Assembly: GCA_002726205.1 (NCBI GenBank)
Contig: PBSL01000039.1
Span: 1 to 44,059 of the forward strand
Origin: Planctomycetaceae bacterium
GTDB lineage: Bacteria; Planctomycetota; Planctomycetia; Planctomycetales; Planctomycetaceae
Direction: 5' to 3'
DNA: 44,059 nucleotides
This document shows positions 1-9,421 of this stretch, one piece after another (positions within the stretch are counted from its first letter, which is position 1; every line of letters starts with the position of its first letter). The notes beneath the pieces are model-generated. The model was not told the origin of the DNA. It did no database searches and saw nothing but the letters and a program-made list of their open reading frames with translations. A program made the position numbers and the translations under genes.

Positions 1-1425
1 CGTCTTCAAGGCCAGGCTCGCATTCCGTATCTTGGCGAGTGCCGTTTCCGAGACTGGTGTCGCCAACGAATTCTCGACGTTCTCGGGATCATCAGCCCAG
101 AAAGCAACGACACTCGGATGATCGGCCAGGCGGCCCTGGCCTTTCCTGAACAACGCTTCCGCGGCTGCCGCAGGACCGGTGCAGTGTTTCAATCCGGCGG
201 TGATATTGACCGTGCCCATGATCCCGGCAGACAACTCCCGATCCAGGCCCTGCCGTGTCTCGATCGTGTTGAAGACAATATTGAAGCCCGCGTCGGCGGC
301 CTGCCTGAGGTGATCTTCTCGAAACCGACCGTCTGCCGGATGACAGGAGTAAGCATAAATCCCGATCGGGAAAAACAGCTCTCCGTTGAGCCGCGTCGAA
401 TCCTGGCCGGCGACAAGCCTGTTGCTGAGCGTCTTGCCGACCCCGAACTGCCAGGCGAGCGTGTTGCCGGGGTTACGGGCAAGATCGGCGACTGTCACCT
501 TCACGCGGTGTGTTCCGGGCGCGAGCGGTTCCGTTGGCGGCAGCGTCAGCCCCTCGGCGGTGATCCTCGCACGGCCGGTGACATCCGCACCGTCGAGCAC
601 GATCCGTGCCGTCGCGACATCAATCCCAGCACCTGAATCAGCGAACCGGACGCCGATGCGAGTCTTTCCGATCGCTCTCGAATTCGGCGCCGGCGACGGG
701 CGAAACACCGTCGGCGGTGTGGTGTCGGAACGACCCCAGAGCGGATCGACGGGCAACCCGGGCAGCGGCGAGCGGCCTTCGACCATCGAGAGCCTGTCGA
801 ACCAGACCTCTTGGGCGTAATCATGCAGCCGCAATTTGATGACCAGTCTTTTCTGTCCTGGACGGGTCGTGAACGAGTGCTGGAATCTTGACCAACGCGT
901 TGCCAACGGCAGGAACAAACCGCCTACCGGGTGCAGCGCGATCCCGATGTCTGACCAGGGCCTGGACCGGCCGGCATCGGCTGGATCGTCGGGAACCATG
1001 CCCAACTCGAGATTGGGTCCACCGGGACGGGCCTTGTAGAAGGGTTCGCCGCTCCGCGCTGCCGCACCGGGATGCCGGGTCTTGTAGAACAGGGAAATCG
1101 TGTAGTTGGTTTCCGGCTCGACCGTCACCACGGTCTGCCAGTAGCCCAGGCCAGACGAGTCCTTCGTGAGAATGGCAAGCGCTCGATTGCTCTTGTAGCC
1201 GGGGGTAGCCCAGGTCATCTCGGCAAAGTGTTTCCCGATTCGGCCCGGGCTGAAACCCGCCGGCCGATCGCCGTGCTTCGCATCGGCAGTTTCCAGGTCA
1301 CCGTTGACCAGGAGATTCACCGGGGCTGCCGTGACAGCCGGCATCAACACGGCAGTCCACAGCATCGCGAACACCAACAGAACACCTGGTGAGATGATCC
1401 GGAAAAATGGGGGCTGGTTTGACAT
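1..1425 (-). CDS. Secreted multidomain glycosidase-like protein, 3' end beyond window
   Basis: The frame is open from an ATG at 1425 down to base 1, so 475 residues are visible and the C-terminus is missing. Residues about 10-35 form a signal peptide. A jelly-roll, carbohydrate-binding-like region follows (about 37-200) that begins with NLLVNGDLE, typical of CBM4/9-like modules. An Ig-like module comes next (about 230-315, with GIDVATARIVLDG and GTHRVKVTVAD). From about 325 there is the start of a TIM-barrel-like domain (LNGELFFPIGIYAY, then AADAGFNIVFN), as in beta-galactosidase-like glycosidases. I infer an exported polysaccharide-active enzyme. The catalytic acids are not identifiable because the barrel is cut. 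The gene is divergent from the cyclase at 1735. Confidence 0.75.
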   Translation of the reverse strand, partial: MSNQPPFFRIISPGVLLVFAMLWTAVLMPAVTAAPVNLLVNGDLETADAKHGDRPAGFSPGRIGKHFAEMTWATPGYKSNRALAILTKDSSGLGYWQTVVTVEPETNYTISLFYKTRHPGAAARSGEPFYKARPGGPNLELGMVPDDPADAGRSRPWSDIGIALHPVGGLFLPLATRWSRFQHSFTTRPGQKRLVIKLRLHDYAQEVWFDRLSMVEGRSPLPGLPVDPLWGRSDTTPPTVFRPSPAPNSRAIGKTRIGVRFADSGAGIDVATARIVLDGADVTGRARITAEGLTLPPTEPLAPGTHRVKVTVADLARNPGNTLAWQFGVGKTLSNRLVAGQDSTRLNGELFFPIGIYAYSCHPADGRFREDHLRQAADAGFNIVFNTIETRQGLDRELSAGIMGTVNITAGLKHCTGPAAAAEALFRKGQGRLADHPSVVAFWADDPENVENSLATPVSETALAKIRNASLALKT

Positions 1426-1734
1426 GGCGGGTGTGACACCCCATTGCGAATTGTGCAGACGTTGTTGACCGGTTTTCGTCCCTCGGCCGTATCTCTCCCG
1501 GATCACGGCCACGGTGTGGATGTTACCATCATCACCATCGCCTGATCAGCATGCACGCGATGGACAGGGACGCGGGTCCTGTTGATCGTGATCTCGGGGG
1601 CCCAGGAGCGACCGACGATGACCTGTCGCGTGAGCTTTCCCGTCTCAGGGGATTGTGTTGGAATGGCCACATGGTCGCTGCGGGCGGCACGACGCTCCAA
1701 GGACCAGTACCTGACCACAAATGAGGAAGTCACC
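1426..1734. other. Divergent intergenic region, no gene seen
   Basis: This is about 309 bases between two divergent starts. I see no convincing coding frame, repeat or hairpin. The only clear site is an AGGAAG ribosome-binding sequence a few bases before the ATG at 1735. Confidence 0.5.
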
Positions 1735-2736
1735 ATGCCCCTGCGTTGGTTTGCGACGTGTGCCGGTTCGGTTCCGATCCTGTTTTGCCTGGTGATCGTC
1801 GCCACGGGGAAGGCTCCGGCCGAAGCCCCGCCCACCGTGACGACCGCTGATGTCGAGAAGATGATGACATCACTCTCGAACTGGGGTCGCTGGGGAAAAG
1901 ACGATGAACTGGGCACGCTGAACCTGATCACTCCGAAAAAGCGAAAGCAGGCTGCCGCGCTTGTTCGCTCGGGAGTGTCAATCTCGATGGCCCACGATGC
2001 CGTCAAGGTCAAGATGGACGACTCGACCGCTTTCGAACACGAGGTCACCCTGGGCGCCAACAGCGGTGACGTCGGCGGAGCCGGCGATCGCTATGCCGTG
2101 CAATACCACGGCTTCACCCACACCCACATCGATGCCCTGTGTCACATCTTCTACAAGGGCAGGATGTACAACGGGTTCTCTTCCGATCTCGTCAAGCGGA
2201 CCGGCGTCGGCAAGTTGTCGATCAACCGGGTCAAGAACGGCATCTTCACCCGGGCAATCCTGATGGACATGCCGGCACTGTTTGGCGTCAGGTTTCTGTC
2301 CGGCAAGCAGGCAATCTATCCCAAGCACCTGGAGGCCTGGGAAAAACGGGCCGGCATCAAGGTACAGCCCGGCGACGCACTGCTGATCCATACCGGTCGC
2401 TGGACCCGCCGCAATGTCGAGGGAGCGTGGAAGATCATGCAGGACTCGGCCGGGCTACACGCTTCGTGTCTGCCCTGGCTGAAAAAACGGGACGTCGCCC
2501 TCATCGGCAGCGACCTGGCCCTGGACGTGATGCCCTCGGGAATCAAGAAGTTCGAACTGCCGGTCCACTGTGTGGTGATCGTCAGCATGGGAATGTGCAT
2601 CCTCGATGTCCTCGACTTCCGAGCGATCGCCCGGGAATGCCGCCAGCGAAAACGCTGGGAATTTCTGCTGACGGTTTCGCCGCTGGCCGTGGAAGGTGGC
2701 ACCGGATCGCCGGTCAACCCGATCGGGACGTTCTGA
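1735..2736 (+). CDS. Exported cyclase-family (kynurenine formamidase-like) hydrolase
   Basis: The protein has 333 residues. The ATG at 1735 was chosen over upstream in-frame starts because AGGAAG precedes it and it opens a signal peptide (hydrophobic residues about 10-24, cleavage near APAEA). The rest fits the metal-dependent cyclase/formamidase superfamily (PF04199, KynB-like). The metal-site region HGFTHTHIDALCH lies at residues 125-137, and the conserved GDALLIHTGRW strand is further on. Family members hydrolyse amides or lactones using a Zn or Mn site. The substrate here is unknown and secretion argues against tryptophan catabolism. A hypothetical membrane-anchored protein follows 51 nt downstream and may be co-transcribed. 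Confidence 0.85.
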   Translation: MPLRWFATCAGSVPILFCLVIVATGKAPAEAPPTVTTADVEKMMTSLSNWGRWGKDDELGTLNLITPKKRKQAAALVRSGVSISMAHDAVKVKMDDSTAFEHEVTLGANSGDVGGAGDRYAVQYHGFTHTHIDALCHIFYKGRMYNGFSSDLVKRTGVGKLSINRVKNGIFTRAILMDMPALFGVRFLSGKQAIYPKHLEAWEKRAGIKVQPGDALLIHTGRWTRRNVEGAWKIMQDSAGLHASCLPWLKKRDVALIGSDLALDVMPSGIKKFELPVHCVVIVSMGMCILDVLDFRAIARECRQRKRWEFLLTVSPLAVEGGTGSPVNPIGTF

Positions 2737-2787
2737 TCGGGAACACAGCAAGAAAAAAAGGCAACACAAGCCGACGGGGAACATCGA

Positions 2788-4269
2788 ATGCGAAAACTGA
2801 AGATCCTGGGCCTGGCCATCACGGTCATGGTGACCCTCGTCGTCACATTCTACGTGGTGGAGAATGTGCGCGGCCGCAGGACCTGGGAGAACTTCAGACA
2901 AGAGTGGGAAGCCAAGGGCGAGGTGTTCGACTTCGACCACGTGATCCCCAAGGCACCACCTCCGGAAAAGAACTTCGCCCTCATCCCGCTGTTCCAGCCC
3001 CTGTTCGCAAACGAACCCGGCGAGCCGGAACGTCAACGGGCCGACAAATTGCTGGAAATGGAAGGCGACCGGCCCTCGTTCGGGAAGTGGCAGTTGGCAC
3101 AACCGGTTGATCTTGTCGCGTGGCAGAAGTTCTTTCGGGAACAGGAAGGCTGGCCTCACCCGGAAAAGGCAGGACGACCGGCAACAGATGTCCTGCTGGC
3201 ACTGGCCCGCTTTGAAGCCACGATGACCGAACTGGCTCAGCAGGCCAGTCAACGGCCCCTGTGCCGGTTTCCGATCAAGTACGAGGACACGATTGCGGCA
3301 TTGCTGCCTCACCTTAACCCCTACAGGAATTGTGTTCGCGGTTTCACTCTCAGGTCGCTGGCTCACCTGGCCAATGACGATACGGAAGCCGCTCTGGCCG
3401 ACATCCGTATGGGCCTGTTTCTTGCAGAGAGCATCAGGGACGAGCCCTTGTTGATCAGCCAACTGGTCCGCATTGCCTGCCTGGAACTGATCCTTCAACC
3501 CGTCTGGGAAGGGCTGAAGGACCATCGATGGAAACCCGAACAACTCGTCACCATCGCAAGGCACTTGACTGGCATTGATCTCCTGGAAGGCTACCGGATA
3601 TCCATTCTCGGCGAGCGTGACATGATCAACCTGGTAATTCGCCAGATCCTCAATGAGTCCAGCAAGGCACAGTCGGCCGTCGAGGGGCTTTCCGCTGCCA
3701 CGGCCAGCCCGAGTCAGTGGAAAATCACCCTGAGGCTGGTTCCTTCAGGCTGGTGGTATCAGAGCCAGAAGCGTCTCAACGAGATTCACTTGACGTTCAC
3801 CCAGCGAATCGTCGACACCAACGCTCGCCGCATCAATCCAGCCATTGCCGAGAAACTGCGGAAACGAATCGGCGATCTCCACGGCCCCACCGGTGCCTCC
3901 TTTGACATTCTGGCCAAGTTGGTGATCCCGGGACTCGAAAAGGCAGTCCCAGTCATCGGCCGAACCCAAACCAGTGTCGATCATGCACGGATTGCCTGCC
4001 TGCTGGAGTTGCACAAGACAGAGCACGGCACATACCCCGCACGATTGGCCGACCTGAAATCGCCCCTGCCCAGCGACCCCTACAACGGCAAGGATTATGC
4101 TTACAACCTCGCCCCCCAGGAACGGTTCGTGCTGTATGGAATCGGCTGGAACCAGAAAGATGATGGTGGCAGGTTGGTCCTGAAAACAAACAGCCAGAAC
4201 CTGAACCTCGAGGAAGGTGACCTCGAGTGGCGTTATGAACCCGTGAGTTCTCCGGGGCCACAGAAATAG
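2788..4269 (+). CDS. Membrane-anchored conserved hypothetical protein
   Basis: The protein has 493 residues. The N-terminus (about 5-27) is one hydrophobic anchor, followed by a long, mostly helical soluble region rich in Leu, Glu and Arg. No catalytic motif is visible. The C-terminal part (about 390-470) contains ACLLELHKTEHGTYPARLADL and PYNGKDYAYNL, resembling the C-terminal segment of planctomycete and verrucomicrobial hypothetical proteins with a pilin-like 'yP..L.dL...P.DPf.g..l.Y' pattern. A GGGGAA ribosome-binding site precedes the ATG. It lies between the cyclase and the PqaA-like gene, all on the same strand with short gaps. I do not assign a function. Confidence 0.7.
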   Translation: MRKLKILGLAITVMVTLVVTFYVVENVRGRRTWENFRQEWEAKGEVFDFDHVIPKAPPPEKNFALIPLFQPLFANEPGEPERQRADKLLEMEGDRPSFGKWQLAQPVDLVAWQKFFREQEGWPHPEKAGRPATDVLLALARFEATMTELAQQASQRPLCRFPIKYEDTIAALLPHLNPYRNCVRGFTLRSLAHLANDDTEAALADIRMGLFLAESIRDEPLLISQLVRIACLELILQPVWEGLKDHRWKPEQLVTIARHLTGIDLLEGYRISILGERDMINLVIRQILNESSKAQSAVEGLSAATASPSQWKITLRLVPSGWWYQSQKRLNEIHLTFTQRIVDTNARRINPAIAEKLRKRIGDLHGPTGASFDILAKLVIPGLEKAVPVIGRTQTSVDHARIACLLELHKTEHGTYPARLADLKSPLPSDPYNGKDYAYNLAPQERFVLYGIGWNQKDDGGRLVLKTNSQNLNLEEGDLEWRYEPVSSPGPQK

Positions 4270-4311
4270 GCTCCGATTCTCTGCTCCCCGTCTTGACAGG
4301 CCGCCCACCCT

Positions 4312-5868
4312 ATGAGCTTCCGCTGGTTTCTGGTTGTCGCCCTGTGCGGCCTGATCGACGGCATGTCATCAACCGCCGATGCGGAACCCCCCCCCATGGA
4401 TTGGGGCGACTTCTCATGTTTCGGCACCACGGTCGTCAAGACACAGCACGTCGACCGCCTGGCGTCCGAGCGACCGCTGCTCGACATGCAGCAACTGCTC
4501 GACACGGACACGCTGGGCATCAAGGTCCTCAGCAAGTGGCACGTCGTCGAAGGCGACGTGCCCACCCGCCAGAAGCTGCTCACGATCCGGGTGGGAGAAC
4601 TGGTGCCGGGCAAAGAATACCGTGTCCCGGTCCGCATGATTGTTCCTCTCGATCGAAAGGCGAAGGGGTTCCACCTCACCGGCGGACACCAACTGGCCCG
4701 AATCCGCCGGGACGCCCGGCCACGGGGAGTGGAAAGAGAACTGCTCAGGGGCGGAGTCGGCCTGGTCCACACCATCGTCCAGGTCCTGGCCCAGTCCGGG
4801 CAGGCCGAACTGGGCCGGGCCGCCGACGAACGATTCATCAAGACACTCGATCCACGGCATTCGATCCAGTACTGGGGCTGGCCGGCCACCCTGATTCGAG
4901 CGGTGACGGCAGCCCACGCGGAAAAACAGCATTTCCAGGTCGGCAAGATCGCCCTCTCGGGTGCGTCCAAGAACGGCGCGTCGCCCTCGGCCGCAATCCT
5001 CCACGACAAGCGGATGACCGCCCTGCATTCGTCGGTCGCACCGATCTGGGATTCCCCGTTGCGACTGTGTGACCGGAGGGCCTGGGATCAGCTGCGAGCA
5101 GAAAACCTGCGGTATGTACAAGAACTCAAGAAAGACGATCCCACGATCAACACACGACGGCTCCTGAATCACAGGTTCCTGGGCGGAACCTTTGGTCCCG
5201 TCTACAACGCCCAGGCGCTGGCGGCCGGACATGACTGGAACGATCTACAACGACTGGCCCGTCGAATGGCAGACCACGTCTTCGTTGCCAGGCACCTGCC
5301 GGCCCTGAAAGCACGCAAGGTCGACCTGTATTTTCACCCGGGCACACACGATTTCGTCGCCTTCGACATGGCCTGGGGCGGCCGACACCATCCCCGAGTC
5401 CCCGTCTATCTCAGGGTCAATTCCGGCCATGGAAAAAGAGCCGACCATCCGGCCCACGAGAGGGACGAGCAGAACAAGGCGGCGTTCTTGTTGCGGCATT
5501 TCTTCGATGGCGTCGACCCGCTGCTGGAACCACCGTCGGTAAAGACCCGCGTCGAGAAACGACGCTTGCTGGTCAGCGTGTCCTTCAAGCCCGGATCCCG
5601 GGCCGAGACCGGTCGCATCTGCTGGATGTATGACCGGGCTCCCGATGGCAGCGCGGCATACATCCGTGAGCCGTTTCCCCGCGATCAATGGAAGGAGATG
5701 ACCTTCGACAGGGAAACCAATACCTGGACGGCGACAATCGACCTCAAAACCGACGCTTCACGCGTCGATTTCTTCAGCAACCACCGCAAGACGATCAGCT
5801 ACCGGTCCGTGAATTACGCATCCTATATTTCGAGTCCCTACACTCGGGTTTCTCTGCCGAACCGCTGA
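4312..5868 (+). CDS. PhoPQ-activated pathogenicity-related (PqaA)-like alpha/beta hydrolase
   Basis: The protein has 518 residues with a signal peptide (cleavage near TADAEP, about residue 25). The architecture matches PF10142 (PqaA family): an alpha/beta-hydrolase core with nucleophile elbow SGASKNG (Ser219), a histidine-containing FHPGTHDFV segment late in the core, and a C-terminal beta-rich domain (about 400-515). The family is abundant in planctomycetes and its substrate is mostly unknown. Despite the family name, nothing here suggests pathogenicity. The ATG at 4312 has only a weak ribosome-binding sequence. It follows the hypothetical gene after 42 nt and is convergent with the NHL-propeller gene, leaving only 36 nt. 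Confidence 0.8.
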   Translation: MSFRWFLVVALCGLIDGMSSTADAEPPPMDWGDFSCFGTTVVKTQHVDRLASERPLLDMQQLLDTDTLGIKVLSKWHVVEGDVPTRQKLLTIRVGELVPGKEYRVPVRMIVPLDRKAKGFHLTGGHQLARIRRDARPRGVERELLRGGVGLVHTIVQVLAQSGQAELGRAADERFIKTLDPRHSIQYWGWPATLIRAVTAAHAEKQHFQVGKIALSGASKNGASPSAAILHDKRMTALHSSVAPIWDSPLRLCDRRAWDQLRAENLRYVQELKKDDPTINTRRLLNHRFLGGTFGPVYNAQALAAGHDWNDLQRLARRMADHVFVARHLPALKARKVDLYFHPGTHDFVAFDMAWGGRHHPRVPVYLRVNSGHGKRADHPAHERDEQNKAAFLLRHFFDGVDPLLEPPSVKTRVEKRRLLVSVSFKPGSRAETGRICWMYDRAPDGSAAYIREPFPRDQWKEMTFDRETNTWTATIDLKTDASRVDFFSNHRKTISYRSVNYASYISSPYTRVSLPNR

Positions 5869-5904
5869 TCCGCGGCAAAACCGCCACCAGCCAGGGCACT
5901 GTCT

Positions 5905-6918
5905 TCACGGCGCCGGTTTGACTCGCACCAACTTCATGATCCGGCCCGAGACGTTCCAGTCCTGTACATAGAGGTTGCCGTTCTTGTCCCAGTAGGAACC
6001 GTGCGTTCCACTGAAGATGCCCTCGATCCAGTCTTTTTGGGGAACATTGAAGTTCACCCGCTTGCGGGAATCGGCGTTGTGGCCGAGAACCGCGATGATC
6101 GTGTTGCTCTTGTCCAGGATCACCAACCGTCCGTGCAGATCCGGTACCGCGACGAAGTCTCCCTGGACCGCGGCCGATGTGGGCATCCCCAGGCCCGTTA
6201 TGATTTCGGCGATGAATTTCCCCTCGAGGCTGTAATGCACCAACCGCCCCTTGGGCTGGTGGTTGCGATCACAGACCAACAGCCGCGGCGGATCATAACG
6301 GGTGTCGAGCGTCATGCCGTGAGCGGTGTTGAATTGCTTGAGACCGTTGCCCTTGGATCCGAAGTGCATCAGGTACTTGCCGGTCTTGTCGAACTTGAAG
6401 ATGTGGTTACTCGCATAGCCGTTGGAGAGGATGATGTCTCCATTGGGAGCCACGGTGATCGCCGTCGGGTTGAATCGCTTCAGTTTCAGACCCGATTCCT
6501 CGGGAAAGGGCAGCTTCAGAACGATGTCGCCGGTCACCGAGTGAAACTTGATCCCCTCGGCGTCGGCGTTGCGTGCCGCATAAATGAACTCGTCGTCGGC
6601 TTCCTTGCGAATCTCCAGGTCATGGATGTTCGAGTACTTCTTGCCCAGGAATTTGCGGACCACCTTGCCGTCCGGGGAAAACACGTACACCCCACGGTTG
6701 GCACTGGTGTAAATGTTGCCCGCCCTGTCGATGACCACACCACCGTGGGTCGGCCCCAGCACGGATTTTCCGTTCGCGTCAAGGCCCCAGCCCGGGACCG
6801 TGTCGAAGGTCATCAGCCCGCAACCCATCCGCACCGGCTCGGTCTTTTCTGCCCCCGAAACCGTCAACGTAAGACCCAACGCGATCACAACAGCGATAGG
6901 AACCGAACAGCTTCTCAT
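5905..6918 (-). CDS. Secreted NHL-type six-bladed beta-propeller protein
   Basis: The protein has 337 residues. The start at 6918 has a strong AGGAG site and opens a signal peptide (about 1-22, ending VSGA). Repeated blades carry the NHL/SMP-30-like pattern, for example GVVIDRAGNIYTSANRGVYV, TAITVAPNGDIILSNGY and GSYWDKNGNLYVQDW. Such propellers bind ligands or act as lyase or lactonase scaffolds. No metal-binding residue set is obvious enough to call an enzyme. The gene is divergent from the parallel beta-helix gene at 7255 and convergent with the PqaA-like gene. Confidence 0.8.
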   Translation of the reverse strand: MRSCSVPIAVVIALGLTLTVSGAEKTEPVRMGCGLMTFDTVPGWGLDANGKSVLGPTHGGVVIDRAGNIYTSANRGVYVFSPDGKVVRKFLGKKYSNIHDLEIRKEADDEFIYAARNADAEGIKFHSVTGDIVLKLPFPEESGLKLKRFNPTAITVAPNGDIILSNGYASNHIFKFDKTGKYLMHFGSKGNGLKQFNTAHGMTLDTRYDPPRLLVCDRNHQPKGRLVHYSLEGKFIAEIITGLGMPTSAAVQGDFVAVPDLHGRLVILDKSNTIIAVLGHNADSRKRVNFNVPQKDWIEGIFSGTHGSYWDKNGNLYVQDWNVSGRIMKLVRVKPAP

Positions 6919-7254
6919 GATCTGAACTCCTGGTTGTTTGTTTGCCATTGATTCACCAGACCCGTTTCGAGGTCCGTGATCAAACCTGCAGTACCACGCC
7001 CGAAAAAGACGAGCCACGGAAAACCCATCTTCCGGTTGCAGGATCTGCAATTCAACCAATCGAACCCCGAGTTTTCGGATCGCCCGTCCCGCAACCGGAT
7101 GATTCGTCTTACCCGCCGCGGTTGATGAGGAACGATTGCAGTCGATGTGATTCGGTCATCTTGAGCTTTTGATGGGATCGACGTAGGCTGACGCGGGCGG
7201 CACGGGTTTGCAGCGATAGACCAGCCTGGACCACGTTGTTTGAGGGATCCGACC
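6919..7254. other. Divergent intergenic region
   Basis: This is 336 bases between the divergent propeller and beta-helix genes. No coding frame is convincing and no copy of the dispersed element is present. Presumably it contains both promoters, but I cannot point to clear -35/-10 boxes. A GAGG ribosome-binding sequence precedes the ATG at 7255. Confidence 0.45.
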
Positions 7255-8481
7255 ATGAGAATTCAATCGACCACCGTCCTGCTCATCGCTTGCCTGTTCA
7301 CCGCCGGGCTGACTTCTCTGTCGAGTGGGTCGGCAGCGAAACCCGCAGTCGACACCGACAACCGTCGACCGCGGATCATCCATGTCCCCAGGGACCACGC
7401 TCGGATCCAGGCAGCGATCGACGCTGCCAAGAACCGGGATACCGTCCTGGTCGCCCCCGGCATCTATCGTGAACACCTTCGCCTGCAGGGCAAACAGATC
7501 ACGCTGGCCTCGCGATTCCTGACCAGCCGCGACGAGAAGGATGTTCGACGAACGGTACTTGACGGTTCGCCCTCGCAGAACAAGAAAACCACGCGTGGCA
7601 AGACGTTGATCACGGTGGCGCGGGACGTGGGTCCCGGGACCCGGATCATCGGCTTCACCATCAAGAATGGTGACGACGGGATCAGCTGTACCGCGAAGAT
7701 CGAAATTTCACACAATTATTTCACCAACAACGGCGACGCTATCGACTACGAAAGTGGCGGCGGCATCTGTCGAGCCAACACCTTCGAGAAGAACGGCGAT
7801 GACGCCGTCGATCTCGACGGGCCAACCGAAGCCATCATCGAAGACAACGTGATCCGCAACAACGGGGATGATGGAATTGAAATCCGCCTGCACAAATACG
7901 CCGGCAAGATGCTCAACATCCTCATCCGCCGCAACCTGATCATCGGCAGCGGCGAAGACGGCATCCAGATCATCGATTACCCCGACAAGTCCAATCGTGT
8001 CATCCGCATCGAACGCAACGTGATTGCCGGCACACGCATGGCGGCGATCGGCTGCATGGCGAACGGGAACACCAGAGAGAATTACGAGGCCGCCAATATT
8101 CCGGAGCGGATCGAGGTAATCAACAACACGCTGATCGATAACCACTACGGCATCACCGGAGGCGACTCGCTGCTGGCCTTGAACAACGTGATCGCCGGCA
8201 CGAAAAAGACCGCCCTGAAACAGGTCGATGGCAACTCCGTCCTGGCATTCAACCTGCTGTGGAACAACACCGTCGACAACCAGGGAAGCCACCTCGTGGC
8301 AAACTCGACGATTGCCAGGGATCCCAGGCTCGACGGCAAATATCGCCCTGGAAGCAACAGCCCCTGCATCGATGCCGGGACGAGTCTCTACAAGAAGGCG
8401 GGGGCTGTCTTGCTGAAGATTCCCCGAACCTCGTTCATCGGCAAAGCGCCCGATCTTGGAGCGTTCGAACTTTCTCGCTGA
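7255..8481 (+). CDS. Secreted right-handed parallel beta-helix protein
   Basis: The protein has 408 residues. The ATG at 7255, after GAGG, opens a signal peptide (about 1-30). The mature part starts with IIHVPRDHARIQAAIDAA and DTVLVAPGIY, the usual opening of pectate-lyase-like beta-helix proteins. Many short coils follow with N and D ladders (ISHNYFTNNGDAIDY, IEDNVIRNNGDDGIEI, IRRNLIIGSGEDGIQI). It ends with SPCIDAGTS and APDLGAFE, the common C-terminal signature of choice-of-anchor parallel beta-helix proteins. I infer a carbohydrate-binding or carbohydrate-cleaving protein. Substrate and catalytic residues are not assigned. Confidence 0.85.
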   Translation: MRIQSTTVLLIACLFTAGLTSLSSGSAAKPAVDTDNRRPRIIHVPRDHARIQAAIDAAKNRDTVLVAPGIYREHLRLQGKQITLASRFLTSRDEKDVRRTVLDGSPSQNKKTTRGKTLITVARDVGPGTRIIGFTIKNGDDGISCTAKIEISHNYFTNNGDAIDYESGGGICRANTFEKNGDDAVDLDGPTEAIIEDNVIRNNGDDGIEIRLHKYAGKMLNILIRRNLIIGSGEDGIQIIDYPDKSNRVIRIERNVIAGTRMAAIGCMANGNTRENYEAANIPERIEVINNTLIDNHYGITGGDSLLALNNVIAGTKKTALKQVDGNSVLAFNLLWNNTVDNQGSHLVANSTIARDPRLDGKYRPGSNSPCIDAGTSLYKKAGAVLLKIPRTSFIGKAPDLGAFELSR

Positions 8482-8492
8482 GAGAGACCCAA

Positions 8493-9221
8493 TCAGCCCG
8501 CCGCCGGGTTCTCTTCCGGAGGCTTCACGCCCCCGCCTGGAACTCCGCCCGGCGATGTCGGTTGGCCTTTCCGGCGACGCCGGGAAACCGGCGGCGTCAA
8601 ACTGGTAAGCCAGGTCCGCTGTGGGGAAAACACGTAGCAGTCTGAACTGTCAAAGTAACCGCATTGAAAGTGCTCCAAGGCTACCCCCGACCTGGTCGAG
8701 AGCATGACGGCGTAACAAAGAATCTGGAGACCGGCGAATCGTTCGCGAACCGCATTGGGCTTGTAGTCCCAAACCCAGACCTTGCCAGCCTCGACTGCCA
8801 CCAGGTCGATGTGCCCGGAAAGTGGCCCGTCCTCTTCGGTGAGTTCCGACCAGTCGGAATACTCGTCGGGGTGCGCCCAGACCGGGATTTCAACAGCGAC
8901 CGTGTCGGCATCGGTCTGCAACATGTAGACCTGAACACGTGAATGGGCCGTGTCTTCCAGATCGGCCATGACGTCAAGCCCCAGTGCCGCATCACGACAG
9001 CGGCGATGATCGTGACTCTCGGCCAGTTCTATCGGGCAGTCGTACTTCAGCTTCGAAGACCGTGGCCCACGGAAAAACACGTCCTCCGGGCAGCTCGAGT
9101 GAACCTCCTCCAGGAACTTCCCGAGTGGTTGCAGCACGCCAGTACAGAGCTGCTCGATCTTCTCGGAGTGCGTCTCCAGCCGGTACGGTTGCGGATGTCG
9201 GAACAGGGTTGATCGGATCAT
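8493..9221 (-). CDS. PD-(D/E)XK nuclease-superfamily protein
   Basis: The protein has 242 residues. The ATG at 9221 was chosen over an upstream in-frame ATG because AGGTGACA precedes it. It carries the PD-(D/E)XK (PF12705, RecB-like) active-site pattern: an acidic residue in VEIPVW, Asp in SGHIDLVAVEAG, and DYK in VWVWDYKPNA, followed by a helix with Q and Y (AGLQILCYAVML). The metal-dependent nuclease fold is therefore probably active. The C-terminus is a basic, proline- and glycine-rich tail. It lies head-to-head with dinB across 200 nt, which hints at DNA repair, though the partner is not known. It could also be a stand-alone CRISPR Cas4-like nuclease, but I see no four-cysteine cluster and no CRISPR array. 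Confidence 0.75.
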   Translation of the reverse strand: MIRSTLFRHPQPYRLETHSEKIEQLCTGVLQPLGKFLEEVHSSCPEDVFFRGPRSSKLKYDCPIELAESHDHRRCRDAALGLDVMADLEDTAHSRVQVYMLQTDADTVAVEIPVWAHPDEYSDWSELTEEDGPLSGHIDLVAVEAGKVWVWDYKPNAVRERFAGLQILCYAVMLSTRSGVALEHFQCGYFDSSDCYVFSPQRTWLTSLTPPVSRRRRKGQPTSPGGVPGGGVKPPEENPAAG

Positions 9222-9421
9222 TGTCACCTGGAATGGTTCCCGCGTTCGGCCCTGGCTTCTGTTCGACCCATCGCGACCAGTCTCCAATGAGCGGCCACAA
9301 GGTTCAAGCGATTGGCTGCGTCTTACTGCGATGAAAGCGGATTTTTGGTTGCATGGTTGGACCGGCCCGCCAAACGAGACATGATTGCCACTGTATTGAC
9401 GGTTTCATTGAAAGGCGGCCA

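Noticed and set aside
118-636. 172-residue frame on the plus strand
   Set aside because: It lies opposite the exported glycosidase-like gene, whose domains are recognisable on the minus strand.
2455-3564. 369-residue frame on the minus strand
   Set aside because: Antisense to the cyclase and the membrane-anchored protein. No motif and no start signal.
7030-7070. Possible eighth copy of the dispersed element (TTGAA with GGGGTTCGA nearby)
   Set aside because: The core bases do not align with the other copies and the spacing differs.
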